64,000 bases of DNA from Tetragenococcus halophilus subsp. flandriensis (GCF_030161475.1 NZ_BSUG01000005.1:1-64000), one strand, 5' to 3'; shown: positions 17,120-27,824, counted from the first letter of the stretch. The notes: generated by a model from the sequence alone, not told the origin. Program-made: numbers and translations.

Positions 17120-17824
17120 ATGAGCGTTCATATTGAGGCAAAACCCGGAGAGATCGCAGATAAAATATTACTACCTGGTGATCCGTTGCGAGCAAAATAT
17201 ATTGCTGAGACCTTTTTAGAAGATCCGGTTTGTTATAATCAGGTTCGCGGGATGTTAGGATATACTGGTGTGTATAAAGGAGAACGAGTTTCAGTGCAAG
17301 GAACCGGTATGGGGATGCCTTCTGCTACGATTTATGCTCAGGAATTGATTGAATCTTACGGTGTTAATAAAATCATTCGCGTAGGAACCTGTGGCGCGCT
17401 TTCAGAAGAAGTCCACGTTAGAGAACTTATTTTAGCTCAAGGGGCAGTGACAAGCTCTGCGATGATCCAAAAACATTTCCATGATTTTCATTATGCACCC
17501 ATCGCTGATTTTCGTTTGTTGAAATCGGCCTATGAAATTGCTGAAGAACAAGGTTTTACTACTCATGTAGGAAATATTTTATCTGAAGATACATTTTATA
17601 AAGATGATATGACAGAAACCTTTCAACTAGCTGAATTAGGGATTAAAGGTGTAGAAATGGAAGCAGCAGCATTATATTATCTAGGCGCAAAATTTGATGT
17701 TCAGACGCTGGCTATTTGTACCGTTAGCGATCACATGATTACAGGTGAAGAAACGACAGCGCTTGAAAGACAAACGACTTTTGATGAGATGATCAAAGTT
17801 GGACTAGATACAGCTTTGAGTTAG
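17120..17824 (+). CDS. deoD: Purine nucleoside phosphorylase, DeoD type
   Basis: 234 residues, the hexameric family, with the N-terminal [25 protein letters not shown] phosphate-binding region, [13 protein letters not shown] and the C-terminal catalytic VSDH. It acts on adenosine, inosine and deoxy forms. Start ATG follows AAGGAGG. It is the last gene of the nucleoside operon, with a terminator about 40 bp later. Confidence 0.95.
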   Translation: MSVHIEAKPGEIADKILLPGDPLRAKYIAETFLEDPVCYNQVRGMLGYTGVYKGERVSVQGTGMGMPSATIYAQELIESYGVNKIIRVGTCGALSEEVHVRELILAQGAVTSSAMIQKHFHDFHYAPIADFRLLKSAYEIAEEQGFTTHVGNILSEDTFYKDDMTETFQLAELGIKGVEMEAAALYYLGAKFDVQTLAICTVSDHMITGEETTALERQTTFDEMIKVGLDTALS

Positions 17825-17864
17825 AAAAATAATTGTCATTTGAACTAAGTGAACTTTTATAAAT

Positions 17865-17913
17865 AAAGCAGTTGAGGAGATTTCTATCCAAAGAAGCTTC
17901 TCAGCTGCTTTTG
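17865..17913 (+). terminator. Terminator of the nucleoside operon
   Basis: AAAGCAGTTGAGGAG pairs with CTTCTCAGCTGCTTTT, followed by a T-rich tail. Confidence 0.8.
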
Positions 17914-18058
17914 TATTTTCAATAATTTAAAAGCTCACTTATTTTTTATGCGTTATTTTTATTAGTCAGTAAAGGGTTACATATTAGTTTATATTTGAGC
18001 TATTAAATTCATTTTTTTATTATTTTACTCTATTATAAATAAAAAGGAGGAATGATTG

Positions 18059-18424
18059 ATGAGATGGGTAATAAAGCAGGAAGATTTAGATAGAGTAAAA
18101 AAAGAACACGGGAATGCTCAAAGTATTGTTGGATATGCTGATGAGCATAAGTTGCTAACAATTCCTATTCCGAAAATGTATGCAATTTTGCTAGATGATA
18201 ATGAACTAAAACTTGTTCAATTGAATATGAATATGGAAGTAAAAAATATTGATACTATTCCCATAAGTAGCATTGAGGCTATTAAAATTAGTAGAGCGGT
18301 AGTCAAAAAAGTGGTGGTGACAACCAAAGATACTAAAGTTAAGTTAGCTGTGAAAACCTTAGCTGTGGGGATACAAAAAGCACAAAAGGAAATGATAGAA
18401 AAATTAGGAAGTTTAGTTAAATAA
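18059..18424 (+). CDS. Hypothetical protein, PH-like fold possible
   Basis: 121 residues from ATG 18059, eight bases after AAAAGGAGG. It is soluble and strand-rich, with alternating hydrophobic residues (KMYAILLDDNELKLVQL) and an amphipathic C-terminal helix (VGIQKAQKEMIEKLGSL). The pattern resembles bacterial PH-domain proteins of unknown role; that is a shape comparison, not a firm family match. It stands alone between two terminators. Confidence 0.6.
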   Translation: MRWVIKQEDLDRVKKEHGNAQSIVGYADEHKLLTIPIPKMYAILLDDNELKLVQLNMNMEVKNIDTIPISSIEAIKISRAVVKKVVVTTKDTKVKLAVKTLAVGIQKAQKEMIEKLGSLVK

Positions 18425-18445
18425 TATACCTTGTCCAAAGAGTGT

Positions 18446-18494
18446 AAAAAAGCTATTCGTATCTTCTTTTTAGAAAGTTACGAATAGCTTTTTT
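18446..18494. terminator. Bidirectional terminator
   Basis: AAAAAAGCTATTCGTA..TACGAATAGCTTTTTT, a long perfect stem with A and T tracts. Confidence 0.9.
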
Positions 18495-18559
18495 GTGTTT
18501 ATACATTTTTTGACTTTAAACAAAATTCTAGCGATAATGCAAGAAAAGGAGGTTTTCTC

Positions 18560-19753
18560 ATGGAAAATTTTGATTTTCATGTAACAACAGATATACGTTT
18601 TGGTAAAGATCGTTTGGATGAATTGCCTCAGGTTTTGAATAATTTTGGTAAAAATGTGTTACTTGTTTATGGTGGAGGTAGTATTAAGAAAAATGGTTTA
18701 TATGACAAATTATATGAACTGTTCAATCAAAATGATAATAATGTAGTTGAACTAGCAGGGGTCGATCCTAACCCGCGAATTGAAACGGTGCAAAAGGGAG
18801 TACAACTATGTAAGGAAAATGCGATCGATGTTGTTTTGCCTGTCGGCGGCGGTTCAGTGATCGATTGTAGTAAAGCGGTTGCAGCCTGTGTTTTTGTTTC
18901 AGGCGATTTATGGGAGAATTTCGTTCTGCCAAAAAAATATGAAGGTCCTGCTTTACCTATAGTGACTATTCTTACACTAGCAGCTACAGGTAGTGAAATG
19001 AACGGAACTTGTGTTATTTCCAATATGGATGCTCAAATAAAATTAGGCGTTCATGGAACAAGCAATTTACTCCCAAAAGTTTCTTTTCTTGATCCGACAA
19101 ATACATTTAGCGTAGGTGCTTATCAAACAGCTGCGGGTTCAGCTGATATTTTAAGTCATTTGATGGAAAATTATTTTAACGCTACAGAGGGTACTGAGGT
19201 ACAAGATGAGATTGCTGAAGGACTCATGAAAACTGTTATCAAATATTTACCTGTTGCTTTAGATGAGCCGGATAACTATATTGCTAGAGCTAATTTGATG
19301 TGGGCTAGTACGCTGGCTCTAAATGGATTAGTTGGCAAAGGAAAGAAAGGTTCTTGGTCATGTCACGCAATGGAACACGAGTTAAGCGCATTTTATGACA
19401 TTACCCATGGTGTGGGGCTTGCGATGCTTACACCTAGATGGATGGCTCATGTTTTAGATGAAGATACGCTACCTAAGTTTCAACGTTTTGCTGAAGAAGT
19501 TTGGCAGGTGAATGAGGAAGAGCCGAAAAGAACAGCTGAGATAGGAATTCAAAAATTGTATGATTTCTTTGTTTCTTGTAACATCCCGATGACGCTTCCT
19601 GAAGTAGGTATTCAAACTGAAGAACATTTGGAAGAAATGGGACAACGTGCTGTAGCGCATAGCTCAATTTCAAATCAAGGCTTTGTTCCATTACATGAAG
19701 ATGATGTGGTATCTATTTATAGAGAATGTATGTCTGAATCATCATTTGTATAG
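18560..19753 (+). CDS. Iron-containing alcohol dehydrogenase (YqhD/BdhA-like)
   Basis: 397 residues, NAD(P)-binding GGGS (36-39) then GGGSVID, and a metal-binding half with ligands in ADILSHLMEN (Asp, His) and SCHAMEHELSAFYDITHG (His residues). It reduces aldehydes such as butyraldehyde or a related substrate with NAD(P)H. The start has AAAAGGAGG upstream. It is monocistronic between two terminators. The exact substrate cannot be told from sequence. Confidence 0.9.
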   Translation: MENFDFHVTTDIRFGKDRLDELPQVLNNFGKNVLLVYGGGSIKKNGLYDKLYELFNQNDNNVVELAGVDPNPRIETVQKGVQLCKENAIDVVLPVGGGSVIDCSKAVAACVFVSGDLWENFVLPKKYEGPALPIVTILTLAATGSEMNGTCVISNMDAQIKLGVHGTSNLLPKVSFLDPTNTFSVGAYQTAAGSADILSHLMENYFNATEGTEVQDEIAEGLMKTVIKYLPVALDEPDNYIARANLMWASTLALNGLVGKGKKGSWSCHAMEHELSAFYDITHGVGLAMLTPRWMAHVLDEDTLPKFQRFAEEVWQVNEEEPKRTAEIGIQKLYDFFVSCNIPMTLPEVGIQTEEHLEEMGQRAVAHSSISNQGFVPLHEDDVVSIYRECMSESSFV

Positions 19754-19756
19754 GAT

Positions 19757-19800
19757 AAAAAAACTCGCAGGGAAAAATGATATCCCCTGCGAATTTTTTA
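19757..19800. terminator. Bidirectional terminator between adh and gpmA
   Basis: AAAAAACTCGCAGGG..CCCTGCGAATTTTTT serves the two convergent genes. Confidence 0.88.
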
Positions 19801-19808
19801 CATATTCA

Positions 19809-20477
19809 TTATAAATAATATTTTTCTTTAACTGTTAGGTCGTCATTTAGTTCGTAAACACTTGGTTTTCCGGTTGGGATTTCAAGATCCATAATGTCAT
19901 CATCAGAAATTCCTTCGATATGTTTTGCTAAAGCACGTAAAGAGTTACCGTGTGCTGCAACTAAAACAGTTTTGCCATCGCGCAATGCTGGAGCGATGTG
20001 ATCTTCCCAAAATGGCAAAGCACGTTCAAGCGTAACTTTCAAGTTTTCACCACCAGGGATCGTTCTTGGATCTAAGTCAGCATAACGACGATCAGGTTCA
20101 GGATCCGTTAATGGAGGTAGTGTATCATAAGAACGACGCCAAATATGAACTTGTTCGTCGCCATATTTATCGCGGGTGTCTTGCTTGTTTAAGCCTTGTA
20201 AAGCACCATAGTGACGTTCGTTCAAACGCCAAGATTTTACTTCTGGTACCCATAATTGGTCGGTTTCTTCTAAAATATAGTGACAAGTTTTAATTGCGCG
20301 AGTTAAAACAGAAGTATAAGCAATATCAAATTCAATACCAGCTTCTTTAAGTTTTTGACCGGCGTCTTTTGCTTCTTCTACACCTTCTGGAGCCAAGTCT
20401 ACGTCGACCCAACCAGTAAATTGATCTGCTTTATTCCATTCACTTTTTCCGTGACGTGCAAAAATTAATTTTGGCAT
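19809..20477 (-). CDS. gpmA: 2,3-bisphosphoglycerate-dependent phosphoglycerate mutase
   Basis: 222 residues from ATG 20477 ([15 protein letters not shown]), which has AAAGGAG eight bases upstream; an upstream in-frame ATG is ignored for that reason. It interconverts 3- and 2-phosphoglycerate in glycolysis. The phospho-histidine lies in RHGKSEWN; Lys replaces the commoner Gln or Glu. The second catalytic His is in AAHGNS. The length is normal. Confidence 0.95.
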   Translation of the reverse strand: MPKLIFARHGKSEWNKADQFTGWVDVDLAPEGVEEAKDAGQKLKEAGIEFDIAYTSVLTRAIKTCHYILEETDQLWVPEVKSWRLNERHYGALQGLNKQDTRDKYGDEQVHIWRRSYDTLPPLTDPEPDRRYADLDPRTIPGGENLKVTLERALPFWEDHIAPALRDGKTVLVAAHGNSLRALAKHIEGISDDDIMDLEIPTGKPSVYELNDDLTVKEKYYL

Positions 20478-20609
20478 AAAAAAATCTCCTTTAATCATTT
20501 AATTACTGAAATTTTCATTCCGGTTCCATTATACACTTTTTTAGGTATTTTTTCCATTAGATTCAAAAAGCCAGATGAAAACAATAAATATACAGTTAAT
20601 ATTCTATAT

Positions 20610-21284
20610 TTATCGAATAGCAGAAATAAGCTCAGCGCCATCTTCTTTACCGATGATCACTGTATTTACCATATTCAAGAACAAGCCATGTTCCACTACG
20701 CCAACTGTTTTATCCAACTCCTTGGCTAATTTTTCAGGATCATCGATTTTTTTTAAATGAAGATCGATAATTGAATGGCCGCTATCAGTTACTTTCAATT
20801 GATCTTTGTCCATACGAAAGCTAGGTTCATAGCCCTTTTTTTCAAATAAATGAAATAGTTGCTGCTGACCATAGGGAATGACTTCTACCGGTAATGGAAA
20901 GTTGCCTAATTTATCTACCATTTTTGTCTCATCAACAATCCAAATGACCTGGTCTGTGTAAGTAGCAACGATTTTTTCGAAAAGCAAGGCAGCACCCCCA
21001 CCTTTTAATCCTTGATAATCAGCGCTTATTTCATCAGCGCCATCGATGATGATGTCCACTTTTTCAACCTCATCGATTGATTTGATTGGCACCCCAATTT
21101 CTTCTGCTTGTTTTTTTGAAGTGGTAGAGGTAGGAACGCCAATAACATTAAGTTTTTCTTCCTTTACTTTTCGACCAATCTCTTTGATCATATAATAAGC
21201 GGTGGATCCAGTGCCAAGACCTACGATCATCCCATCTTTAACATAACTAGCTGCTTTAATACCAACGGTTTCTTTTACGTTCAC
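20610..21284 (-). CDS. rpiA: Ribose-5-phosphate isomerase A
   Basis: 224 residues. It interconverts ribulose-5-P and ribose-5-P. GLGTGSTAYY, DGADEI and GGGAALLFEKI are the family motifs. Start GTG 21284 (MNVKETVGIK) has AGGAG eight bases upstream; the in-frame GTG three codons earlier overlaps that site. Functionally it links the nucleoside operon's pentose products to the pentose phosphate pathway, although it is separately transcribed. Confidence 0.94.
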   Translation of the reverse strand: MNVKETVGIKAASYVKDGMIVGLGTGSTAYYMIKEIGRKVKEEKLNVIGVPTSTTSKKQAEEIGVPIKSIDEVEKVDIIIDGADEISADYQGLKGGGAALLFEKIVATYTDQVIWIVDETKMVDKLGNFPLPVEVIPYGQQQLFHLFEKKGYEPSFRMDKDQLKVTDSGHSIIDLHLKKIDDPEKLAKELDKTVGVVEHGLFLNMVNTVIIGKEDGAELISAIR

Positions 21285-21394
21285 GTTTATCACTCCTGCA
21301 TTTTTTGTAAGCTCATTTACTACCTATTATATCGCCTAAATTTTAAAAATGATAGCGTTCTATAAAAATAGCTAGTAAAAAAGGGTGGAAAATG

Positions 21395-21423
21395 TTGACA
21401 AGCCGTGAAATGCGTGGTATTCT
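21395..21423 (+). promoter_or_regulatory. str operon promoter
   Basis: TTGACA (21395-21400), 17-bp spacer, TATTCT (21418-21423). It gives a leader of about 155 nt before rpsL. Confidence 0.8.
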
Positions 21424-21429
21424 TTCAAA

Positions 21430-21586
21430 GGTGCTTTATAAACAGGTCTTTTAGATGAGACATGCTGACTGTATAAGTACATCTGATAAAGTATGCAGAT
21501 TAAATTATGCATTCTTTTTTATCGCAAAAAAAGAACCACCTGGATGTGTGGAACTATAAAGCAAATTAAGGGAGGGAAAATAAACA
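21430..21586 (+). promoter_or_regulatory. rpsL leader region
   Basis: A leader of about 155 nt contains TTCTTTTTT-ATCGC-AAAAAAAGAA (21511-21535 region) and a CCAC/GTGG stem (21537-21554). Such leaders upstream of rpsL can host ribosomal protein control; the regulator is not identifiable here. Confidence 0.4.
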
Positions 21587-22000
21587 ATGCCTACAATTAA
21601 TCAATTAGTACGTAAACCTCGTAAATCGAGAACTAGTCAAACAGATTCACCAGCTTTGAATAAAGGATATAACAGTTTAAGAAAGAAACCGACGACTGTA
21701 TATTCTCCACAAAAACGTGGAGTGGCAATGCGTGTCGGAACTATGACACCTAAAAAACCTAACTCTGCTTTGCGTAAATATGCTCGTGTACGTTTGTCAA
21801 ACTTAATTGAAGTAACAGCTTATATCCCAGGTATGGGTCATAACTTGCAAGAACACAGTGTGGTATTAATCCGCGGTGGTCGTGTAAAAGACTTACCAGG
21901 GGTACGTTATCATATTGTACGTGGTGCTTTGGATACTGCGGGCGTTAACGATCGTAGAAAATCACGTTCTAAATATGGAACGAAAAAACCAAAAGAATAA
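21587..22000 (+). CDS. rpsL: Ribosomal protein S12
   Basis: 137 residues, first gene of the str operon. It lies at the 30S decoding centre. The loop [11 protein letters not shown] (51-61 region) with both lysines where streptomycin resistance mutations occur is wild type, as is the C-terminal [26 protein letters not shown] precedes ATG. Confidence 0.98.
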   Translation: MPTINQLVRKPRKSRTSQTDSPALNKGYNSLRKKPTTVYSPQKRGVAMRVGTMTPKKPNSALRKYARVRLSNLIEVTAYIPGMGHNLQEHSVVLIRGGRVKDLPGVRYHIVRGALDTAGVNDRRKSRSKYGTKKPKE

Positions 22001-22042
22001 TGAAAAAATATACTGACCAATTTTTGAAAGGAGGAATTACGT

Positions 22043-22513
22043 ATGTCTCGTAAAGGTGCTGTAGCAAAACGTGACGTTTTACCAGACCCTATATATAATT
22101 CGAAATTAGTGACACGTTTGATCAACCGAGTAATGGTCGATGGTAAACGTGGTACTGCCACAAATATCATTTATAACGCATTCGATAATATTAAAGAAAC
22201 TACAGGTAATGAACCATTAGAAGTTTTCGAACAAGCAATGAAAAACATTATGCCTGTTTTAGAAGTGAAAGCTCGTCGTGTAGGAGGTTCTAACTACCAA
22301 GTACCAGTTGAAGTACGTCCTGAACGTCGTACGACTTTAGGCCTTCGCTGGATGGTAAATTATGCGCGTTTGCGTGGAGAACACTCTATGGAAGAGCGGT
22401 TAGCTAAAGAAATCATGGACGCAGCTAACAATACTGGCGGATCTGTCAAAAGACGTGAAGATACACATAAAATGGCAGAATCAAACCGAGCATTTGCTCA
22501 CTATCGCTGGTAA
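22043..22513 (+). CDS. rpsG: Ribosomal protein S7
   Basis: 156 residues, the 16S rRNA 3'-major-domain assembly protein, normal length ([16 protein letters not shown] to RAFAHYRW). It follows rpsL by 42 bp with GAAAGGAGG. In many bacteria S7 controls its own operon by binding mRNA; no such site was resolved here. Confidence 0.98.
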   Translation: MSRKGAVAKRDVLPDPIYNSKLVTRLINRVMVDGKRGTATNIIYNAFDNIKETTGNEPLEVFEQAMKNIMPVLEVKARRVGGSNYQVPVEVRPERRTTLGLRWMVNYARLRGEHSMEERLAKEIMDAANNTGGSVKRREDTHKMAESNRAFAHYRW

Positions 22514-22589
22514 AACCCTCGCTTCTTTATTGTTGGTAAAAGGTATAACCATAGCAAAAGTTAAAAGTTGAGAGGAGAACAAGCTAGAA

Positions 22590-24674
22590 ATGGCAAGAGA
22601 ATTTTCGTTAGAAAAAACTCGTAATATCGGTATCGTAGCACACGTCGATGCTGGTAAAACGACAACAACTGAACGTGTCTTGTACTATACAGGTCGTATC
22701 CATAAAATTGGAGAAACGCACGAAGGTGCTTCTCAAATGGACTGGATGAGCCAAGAGCAAGATCGTGGTATCACGATTACCTCTGCTGCTACCACAGCAC
22801 ACTGGAGAGATCATCGCGTAAATATCATCGACACTCCTGGACACGTGGACTTTACAATTGAAGTACAACGTTCATTGCGTGTGCTAGACGGTTCAGTTAC
22901 TGTCCTAGACTCACAATCAGGTGTTGAACCACAAACTGAAACAGTTTGGCGCCAAGCAACAGAATATCAAGTACCTCGTATTGTATTCTGTAATAAAATG
23001 GATAAGGTCGGCGCAGATTTCTTATATTCTGTCCAATCATTGCATGATCGTTTAGAAGCTAATGCACAACCTATCCAATTGCCAATTGGTGCTGAAGATA
23101 ACTTTGAAGGTATCATCGACCTTGTGAAGATGAAAGCTGAATTTTATAAAGATGATTTAGGTACTACTTTCGAAGAAACTGAAATCCCAGATGAATATAA
23201 GGAAACAGCTCAAGAATGGCATAATAATTTGGTAGAATCTATAGCTGATTTTGATGAAGATATCATGATGAAATACTTGGAAGGTGAAGAAATTACACCT
23301 GAGGAGTTACAAGCAGGTATTCGTAAAGCAACATTATCTGTTGAATTTTATCCAGTATTATGTGGTTCTGCTTTTAAAAACAAAGGTGTTCAAATGATGT
23401 TGGACGCAGTAATTGATTACTTGCCTTCTCCAACCGACGTTCCCCCAATTAAAGGGATCGATCCGAAAACAGATGAAGAAACTGAACATCCTGCTGATGA
23501 TAACGAACCTTTTTCATCACTTGCTTTTAAAGTTATGTCAGACCCTTATGTTGGCCGCTTAACTTTCTTCCGTGTTTATTCAGGTGTGTTGGATACAGGT
23601 TCTTATGTATTGAATGCTACCAAGGATTCACGTGAACGAATTGGTCGTATTTTGCAAATGCATGCCAATTCACGTTCTGAGATCGATAAGGTTTATTCAG
23701 GTGACATTGCAGCTGCTGTGGGCTTGAAAAACACCACGACAGGGGATACCCTTTGTGATGAAAAAAATCCAGTTATTTTGGAAACTATCAACTTCCCTGA
23801 CCCAGTGATTCAAGTTGCTGTTGAACCTAAGTCAAAAGCTGACCAAGATAAAATGGGTGTAGCACTACAAAAACTTGCAGAAGAAGACCCATCCTTTAAA
23901 GTGGAAACAAACGCTGAAACCGGTGAAACTGTAATTGCTGGTATGGGTGAACTTCAATTAGACGTTCTTATTGATCGTATGAAGACTGAATTTAAAGTGG
24001 ATGCCAATATTGGTGCACCACAAGTTTCTTATCGTGAAACTTTCCGTTCATCAACTAAAGCTGAAGGGAAATTTATTCGTCAATCCGGTGGTAGAGGACA
24101 ATATGGACACGTATGGGTTGAATTTACTCCGAATGAAGAAGGAGCAGGATTCGAATTTAAGAACTCTATCGTTGGTGGGGTTGTCCCTCGTGACTATATA
24201 CCTGCAGTACAAAAAGGATTGGAAGACGCCATGGAAAATGGTGTGTTAGCTGGTTATCCATTAGTTGACGTAAAAGCAGAATTGTTTGATGGTTCTTACC
24301 ATGATGTCGACTCTAATGAAACAGCCTTCCGTATTGCGGCTTCAATGTCTCTACGTGAAGCTGCGAAAAAGGCAGATCCAGTTATTCTTGAACCGATGAT
24401 GAAAGTAACAATTAGCATCCCTGAAGAATATCTAGGTGATATTATGGGACATGTTACAGCTCGTAGAGGTCGTGTTGAAGGAATGGATGCTCACGGTAAT
24501 GCACAAACTGTAAATGCGTTTGTACCATTAGCTGAAATGTTTGGCTATGCAACAACGCTACGTTCAGCAACACAAGGTCGCGGTACTTTCATGATGACAT
24601 TTGATCATTATGAAGCTGTACCAAAATCTATTCAAGCTGAAATTATTAAGAAAAACGGCGGAAATGCTGAATAA
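22590..24674 (+). CDS. fusA: Elongation factor G
   Basis: 694 residues, the translocation GTPase. G1 AHVDAGKT, G2/G3 RGITI and DTPGHVDF, and G4 NKMD (131-134 region) are intact, followed by domains II-V. Start ATG follows GAGAGGAG. Third gene of the str operon. Confidence 0.98.
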   Translation: MAREFSLEKTRNIGIVAHVDAGKTTTTERVLYYTGRIHKIGETHEGASQMDWMSQEQDRGITITSAATTAHWRDHRVNIIDTPGHVDFTIEVQRSLRVLDGSVTVLDSQSGVEPQTETVWRQATEYQVPRIVFCNKMDKVGADFLYSVQSLHDRLEANAQPIQLPIGAEDNFEGIIDLVKMKAEFYKDDLGTTFEETEIPDEYKETAQEWHNNLVESIADFDEDIMMKYLEGEEITPEELQAGIRKATLSVEFYPVLCGSAFKNKGVQMMLDAVIDYLPSPTDVPPIKGIDPKTDEETEHPADDNEPFSSLAFKVMSDPYVGRLTFFRVYSGVLDTGSYVLNATKDSRERIGRILQMHANSRSEIDKVYSGDIAAAVGLKNTTTGDTLCDEKNPVILETINFPDPVIQVAVEPKSKADQDKMGVALQKLAEEDPSFKVETNAETGETVIAGMGELQLDVLIDRMKTEFKVDANIGAPQVSYRETFRSSTKAEGKFIRQSGGRGQYGHVWVEFTPNEEGAGFEFKNSIVGGVVPRDYIPAVQKGLEDAMENGVLAGYPLVDVKAELFDGSYHDVDSNETAFRIAASMSLREAAKKADPVILEPMMKVTISIPEEYLGDIMGHVTARRGRVEGMDAHGNAQTVNAFVPLAEMFGYATTLRSATQGRGTFMMTFDHYEAVPKSIQAEIIKKNGGNAE

Positions 24675-24720
24675 ACTTAATAAATATTGAAATGAAATGC
24701 TACAAATACTGTATTTTTTG

Positions 24721-24748
24721 TTGTATTTCGTGTACAATTGGTTACAAT
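24721..24748 (+). promoter_or_regulatory. Possible tuf promoter
   Basis: TTGTAT (24721-24726), 16-bp spacer, TACAAT (24743-24748) in the 150-bp fusA-tuf gap. tuf may be read from this as well as from the str promoter. Confidence 0.5.
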
Positions 24749-24824
24749 AAGATGGGTGGAAATTCAATGATGATTTTCTACCTATCAAATATAAAAAAAT
24801 GTAATTTAGGAGGAACATTTAAAA

Positions 24825-26012
24825 ATGGCAAAAGAAAAATATGATCGTTCTAAACCACATGTTAACATTGGTACTATCGGCCACGTTGACCATGGTAAAA
24901 CAACTTTAACAGCTGCAATTACAGCAGTTTTAGCAAAAAACGGATTAGGCGAAGCTTCAAGCTTTGATACAATTGATAAAGCTCCAGAAGAAAAAGAACG
25001 TGGAATCACTATTAATACATCTCACGTTGAATATGAAACAGAAAACCGTCACTATGCTCACATTGACGCACCAGGACACGCAGACTATGTTAAAAACATG
25101 ATCACTGGTGCTGCCCAAATGGACGGCGCTATCTTGGTAGTATCTGCAGCTGACGGCCCAATGCCACAAACTCGTGAACATATCCTATTGTCACGTAACG
25201 TTGGTGTACCATACATCGTTGTATTCTTAAACAAAATGGATATGGTTGACGATGAAGAATTACTTGAATTAGTTGAAATGGAAGTACGTGATCTATTAAC
25301 TGAATACGACTTCCCAGGTGATGACACTCCTGTTATTTCTGGTTCAGCTTTGAAAGCTTTAGAAGGCGACGCAGAGTATGAACAAAAAGTCTTGGACTTA
25401 ATGGCAGCTGTGGATGACTTCATCCCAACTCCTGAACGTGACCATGACAAACCATTCATGATGCCGATTGAAGATGTTTTCTCAATCACTGGTCGTGGAA
25501 CTGTTGCTACAGGTCGTGTTGAACGTGGAACTATTAAAGTCGGTGACGAAGTTGATATCATCGGTATTCATGAAAATGTTAAAAAGACAACTGTTACGGG
25601 TGTAGAAATGTTCCGTAAATTGTTAGACTTTGCAGAAGCTGGTGATAACATCGGTACATTGTTACGTGGTGTTTCTCGTGACGATATCGAACGTGGTCAA
25701 GTGTTAGCTAAACCAGGCTCAATCACACCACATACAAAATTCTCAGCTGAAGTTTATGTATTGACAAAAGAAGAAGGTGGACGTCATACACCATTCTTCT
25801 CAAACTATCGCCCACAATTTTACTTCCGTACAACTGACATCACTGGTGTCATTGAATTACCAGAAGGTACTGAAATGGTTATGCCAGGTGATAACGTAGC
25901 AATGGAAGTTGAATTAATTCACCCTGTTGCTATTGAAAACGGCACTCGTTTCTCAATTCGTGAAGGCGGACGTACTGTTGGTTCAGGCGTTGTTTCTAAC
26001 ATTGAAAAATAA
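24825..26012 (+). CDS. tuf: Elongation factor Tu
   Basis: 395 residues. It delivers aminoacyl-tRNA to the ribosome. G1 [10 protein letters not shown]3 DAPGHADY, G4 NKMD and the C-terminal barrel domains are complete. Strong AGGAGG and strict codon use fit high expression. It ends the str operon; a strong terminator follows. Confidence 0.98.
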   Translation: MAKEKYDRSKPHVNIGTIGHVDHGKTTLTAAITAVLAKNGLGEASSFDTIDKAPEEKERGITINTSHVEYETENRHYAHIDAPGHADYVKNMITGAAQMDGAILVVSAADGPMPQTREHILLSRNVGVPYIVVFLNKMDMVDDEELLELVEMEVRDLLTEYDFPGDDTPVISGSALKALEGDAEYEQKVLDLMAAVDDFIPTPERDHDKPFMMPIEDVFSITGRGTVATGRVERGTIKVGDEVDIIGIHENVKKTTVTGVEMFRKLLDFAEAGDNIGTLLRGVSRDDIERGQVLAKPGSITPHTKFSAEVYVLTKEEGGRHTPFFSNYRPQFYFRTTDITGVIELPEGTEMVMPGDNVAMEVELIHPVAIENGTRFSIREGGRTVGSGVVSNIEK

Positions 26013-26034
26013 CTCTATTTAACTTAGAGATAAG

Positions 26035-26079
26035 AAAACTTCCCAAAAGCGTTTATTCGCTTTTTGGGAAGTTTTTTTG
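26035..26079 (+). terminator. tuf terminator
   Basis: ACTTCCCAAAAGCG..CGCTTTTTGGGAAGT then seven T. A strong, long stem. Confidence 0.92.
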
Positions 26080-26093
26080 TTATCGAAAAAGAA

Positions 26094-26283
26094 GGGCCAT
26101 AAAGGAGCTTGTTGGTCCTAAGTCAGGCAAAGTAAGGGCCATTAGCAAGGTAATTGGACTTAAGTCAGCTGAAAGAAGAACCACAAATAAAGCTATCGGC
26201 CCAAACTTAACGGCAATAAGGACCAAATAGCAGAATATTGGTCCTGAGTCAGACGAAGTAAGGACCAAAAGCATTCCTCAGTC
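26094..26283. repeat. Degenerate 42-bp tandem repeat array
   Basis: Units begin at 26094, 26136, 26178, 26220 and 26262, exactly 42 bp apart; the last is partial. The clearest unit (26220-26261) has arms GGACCAA and TTGGTCC around an 11-bp loop, then a spacer containing GAGTCAGACGAAGTAA. It lies between the tuf terminator and the 3' end of the convergent pdxR-like gene. The minus strand happens to be open for 64 codons with a 14-residue hydrophobic repeat, but no ribosome-binding site supports translation. Confidence 0.8.
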
Positions 26284-26299
26284 TTATATCCAAAATATC

Positions 26300-27727
26300 T
26301 TAGATACCTTTTTTCAAATGCTCTGTAATTAAGGCTAGTTTTTGTTTGAAAATCTTCCGTTCTTTGTCATCTAAAGGAGTATAGTTCACTCGCATAGAGG
26401 AAGTATGATTGCTAAACAAAAAAGAAGGAGCAACGAGTAAATTATTTCGTAGAAACATTTGCCAGTCATTTCTTGTTAATTTTTGGTGCCGCCAACTTAA
26501 CCAATAATAAAGTCCTCCGCTGACTGGAGAGAATTGCCAATCTTGACTAAAAGCTTGTAAAATGTCTGTAAAAGCTTGGCTTCTATTATGTAGCTTGGTC
26601 GCTAGTTGTTGCTGTTGTGTTTTATAGTTAGATTGTGACAAAGCAGCCGTGGCGAAAAGTTGCGGCAATAAATCCGTTTTATTGTCCATGACTTGTTTTG
26701 CATCAGCTAGACTTTTAACCAAGGGCTTTGGTGCAAACAACCAACCGATTTTTATCGAGGAACTGAAAATTTTAGATAAAGAGCCTAAGTAAATCACTTG
26801 GTTAGGCGCTAAAGATTTTAAAGAAGGAAGCGCTTGGCCAAAATTTAATTCACGAAAGACATCGTCTTCAATAATAGGTAAATGATATTTCTGGCAAATT
26901 TGTAAAACCTCTTTGCGTCGCTTCAAAGACATGGTGTTTCCTGTTGGATTTTGATGATTCGGATTTAAATATAATAATTTTATCTTCTTTTTTTGGATAA
27001 GTTCCTCTAGGGCTTGGCAATCAATGCCTTCTTGATTTTGCACAACTCCTTTCAAATGAACACCTCTTGCAGCAAATAAAGGTAAAGAAAATAAGAACGA
27101 AGGGTCTTCGGTAGCGATTGTATCGCCTGGATTTAATAGTACTTGAATGAGCCAAAAAATACCTTGGGTAGATCCTGAAGTAATCAGCAGATCTTGCCCA
27201 TAACTTGAAATATCTGGAAAAAAGCGTTTAGTGATTTGTTCTTTTAAGGGAATGTAACCTGTAGGCGTCATCTGTTTTTCTTCGTACATAATCTGGTCCC
27301 ATGTCATAGTGGGAAATTCAAAGTCTGGGATCAAATCATTACTTAAGTCGCCTGTGTAAAGATCCAAACTTTTTTTAGTAGCTTTTTGGTTTTTGAGTTG
27401 GGTGATATAAGGATCTTCTTTCAATAGTGGACTAGAAAATAAAGAGTTCCACTGATAAATAGCAAATTGTCGGTTTCCCCATTGACCATGTGTTACGTGG
27501 GTACCACTACCTTGTTTACGTTCTAACCAACCTAAACTAGTTAACTCTTCAAAGGCATGTACTACTGTTGAGCGATTTACTTGTAAAATTTGGGCTAAAT
27601 TTCGTTCAGATGGCAGACGCTGTCCAGGTGTTAACTCAGCTTGTTGAATGCTAGCAATGATTTGTCGTAGCAGTTGCTGGTAGTAGGGTTCTTTTTTTGT
27701 TTTGTCGATTGTCCAGATAATAATCAC
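26300..27727 (-). CDS. MocR/PdxR family regulator (GntR HTH + aminotransferase fold)
   Basis: 475 residues. The N-terminal GntR winged helix (residues about 15-75, QRLPSERNLAQILQVNRSTV) is fused to a class I aminotransferase-like domain that binds PLP; the PLP-lysine region is YLGSLSKIFSSSIKIGW. PdxR-type proteins sense PLP and control vitamin B6 genes. It diverges from a pyridoxal/HMP kinase plus ECF S-component, with about 97 bp between starts, which supports B6 control. The target genes are inferred from context. Confidence 0.9.
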   Translation of the reverse strand: MIIIWTIDKTKKEPYYQQLLRQIIASIQQAELTPGQRLPSERNLAQILQVNRSTVVHAFEELTSLGWLERKQGSGTHVTHGQWGNRQFAIYQWNSLFSSPLLKEDPYITQLKNQKATKKSLDLYTGDLSNDLIPDFEFPTMTWDQIMYEEKQMTPTGYIPLKEQITKRFFPDISSYGQDLLITSGSTQGIFWLIQVLLNPGDTIATEDPSFLFSLPLFAARGVHLKGVVQNQEGIDCQALEELIQKKKIKLLYLNPNHQNPTGNTMSLKRRKEVLQICQKYHLPIIEDDVFRELNFGQALPSLKSLAPNQVIYLGSLSKIFSSSIKIGWLFAPKPLVKSLADAKQVMDNKTDLLPQLFATAALSQSNYKTQQQQLATKLHNRSQAFTDILQAFSQDWQFSPVSGGLYYWLSWRHQKLTRNDWQMFLRNNLLVAPSFLFSNHTSSMRVNYTPLDDKERKIFKQKLALITEHLKKGI

Positions 27728-27734
27728 CTTCTAA

Positions 27735-27762
27735 AATTGGATGAGTTAAAGGTAGTCCAATT
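27735..27762. promoter_or_regulatory. Inverted repeat between pdxR-like gene and kinase
   Basis: AATTGGA (27735-27741) and TCCAATT (27756-27762) are exact inverted arms in the divergent promoter region. They are a likely operator for the PdxR-like protein. Confidence 0.5.
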
Positions 27763-27789
27763 GGCTGTTTTCGTCAAGTAAAACTATGC

Positions 27790-27795
27790 TATACT
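27790..27795 (+). promoter_or_regulatory. -10 of the kinase/ECF operon
   Basis: TGCTATACT is an extended -10 (TGnTATACT) about 30 bp before the kinase start. The -35 is weak, which fits activator or repressor control. Confidence 0.55.
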
Positions 27796-27824
27796 CGAAT
27801 ATAAATAAAAAAGGATGTGAGATT

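Noticed and set aside
26080-26274. 64-codon minus-strand frame with a 14-residue hydrophobic repeat over the 42-bp array
   Set aside because: The repeat periodicity (42 = 3x14) keeps frames open by chance, there is no ribosome-binding site, and the array itself explains the pattern.
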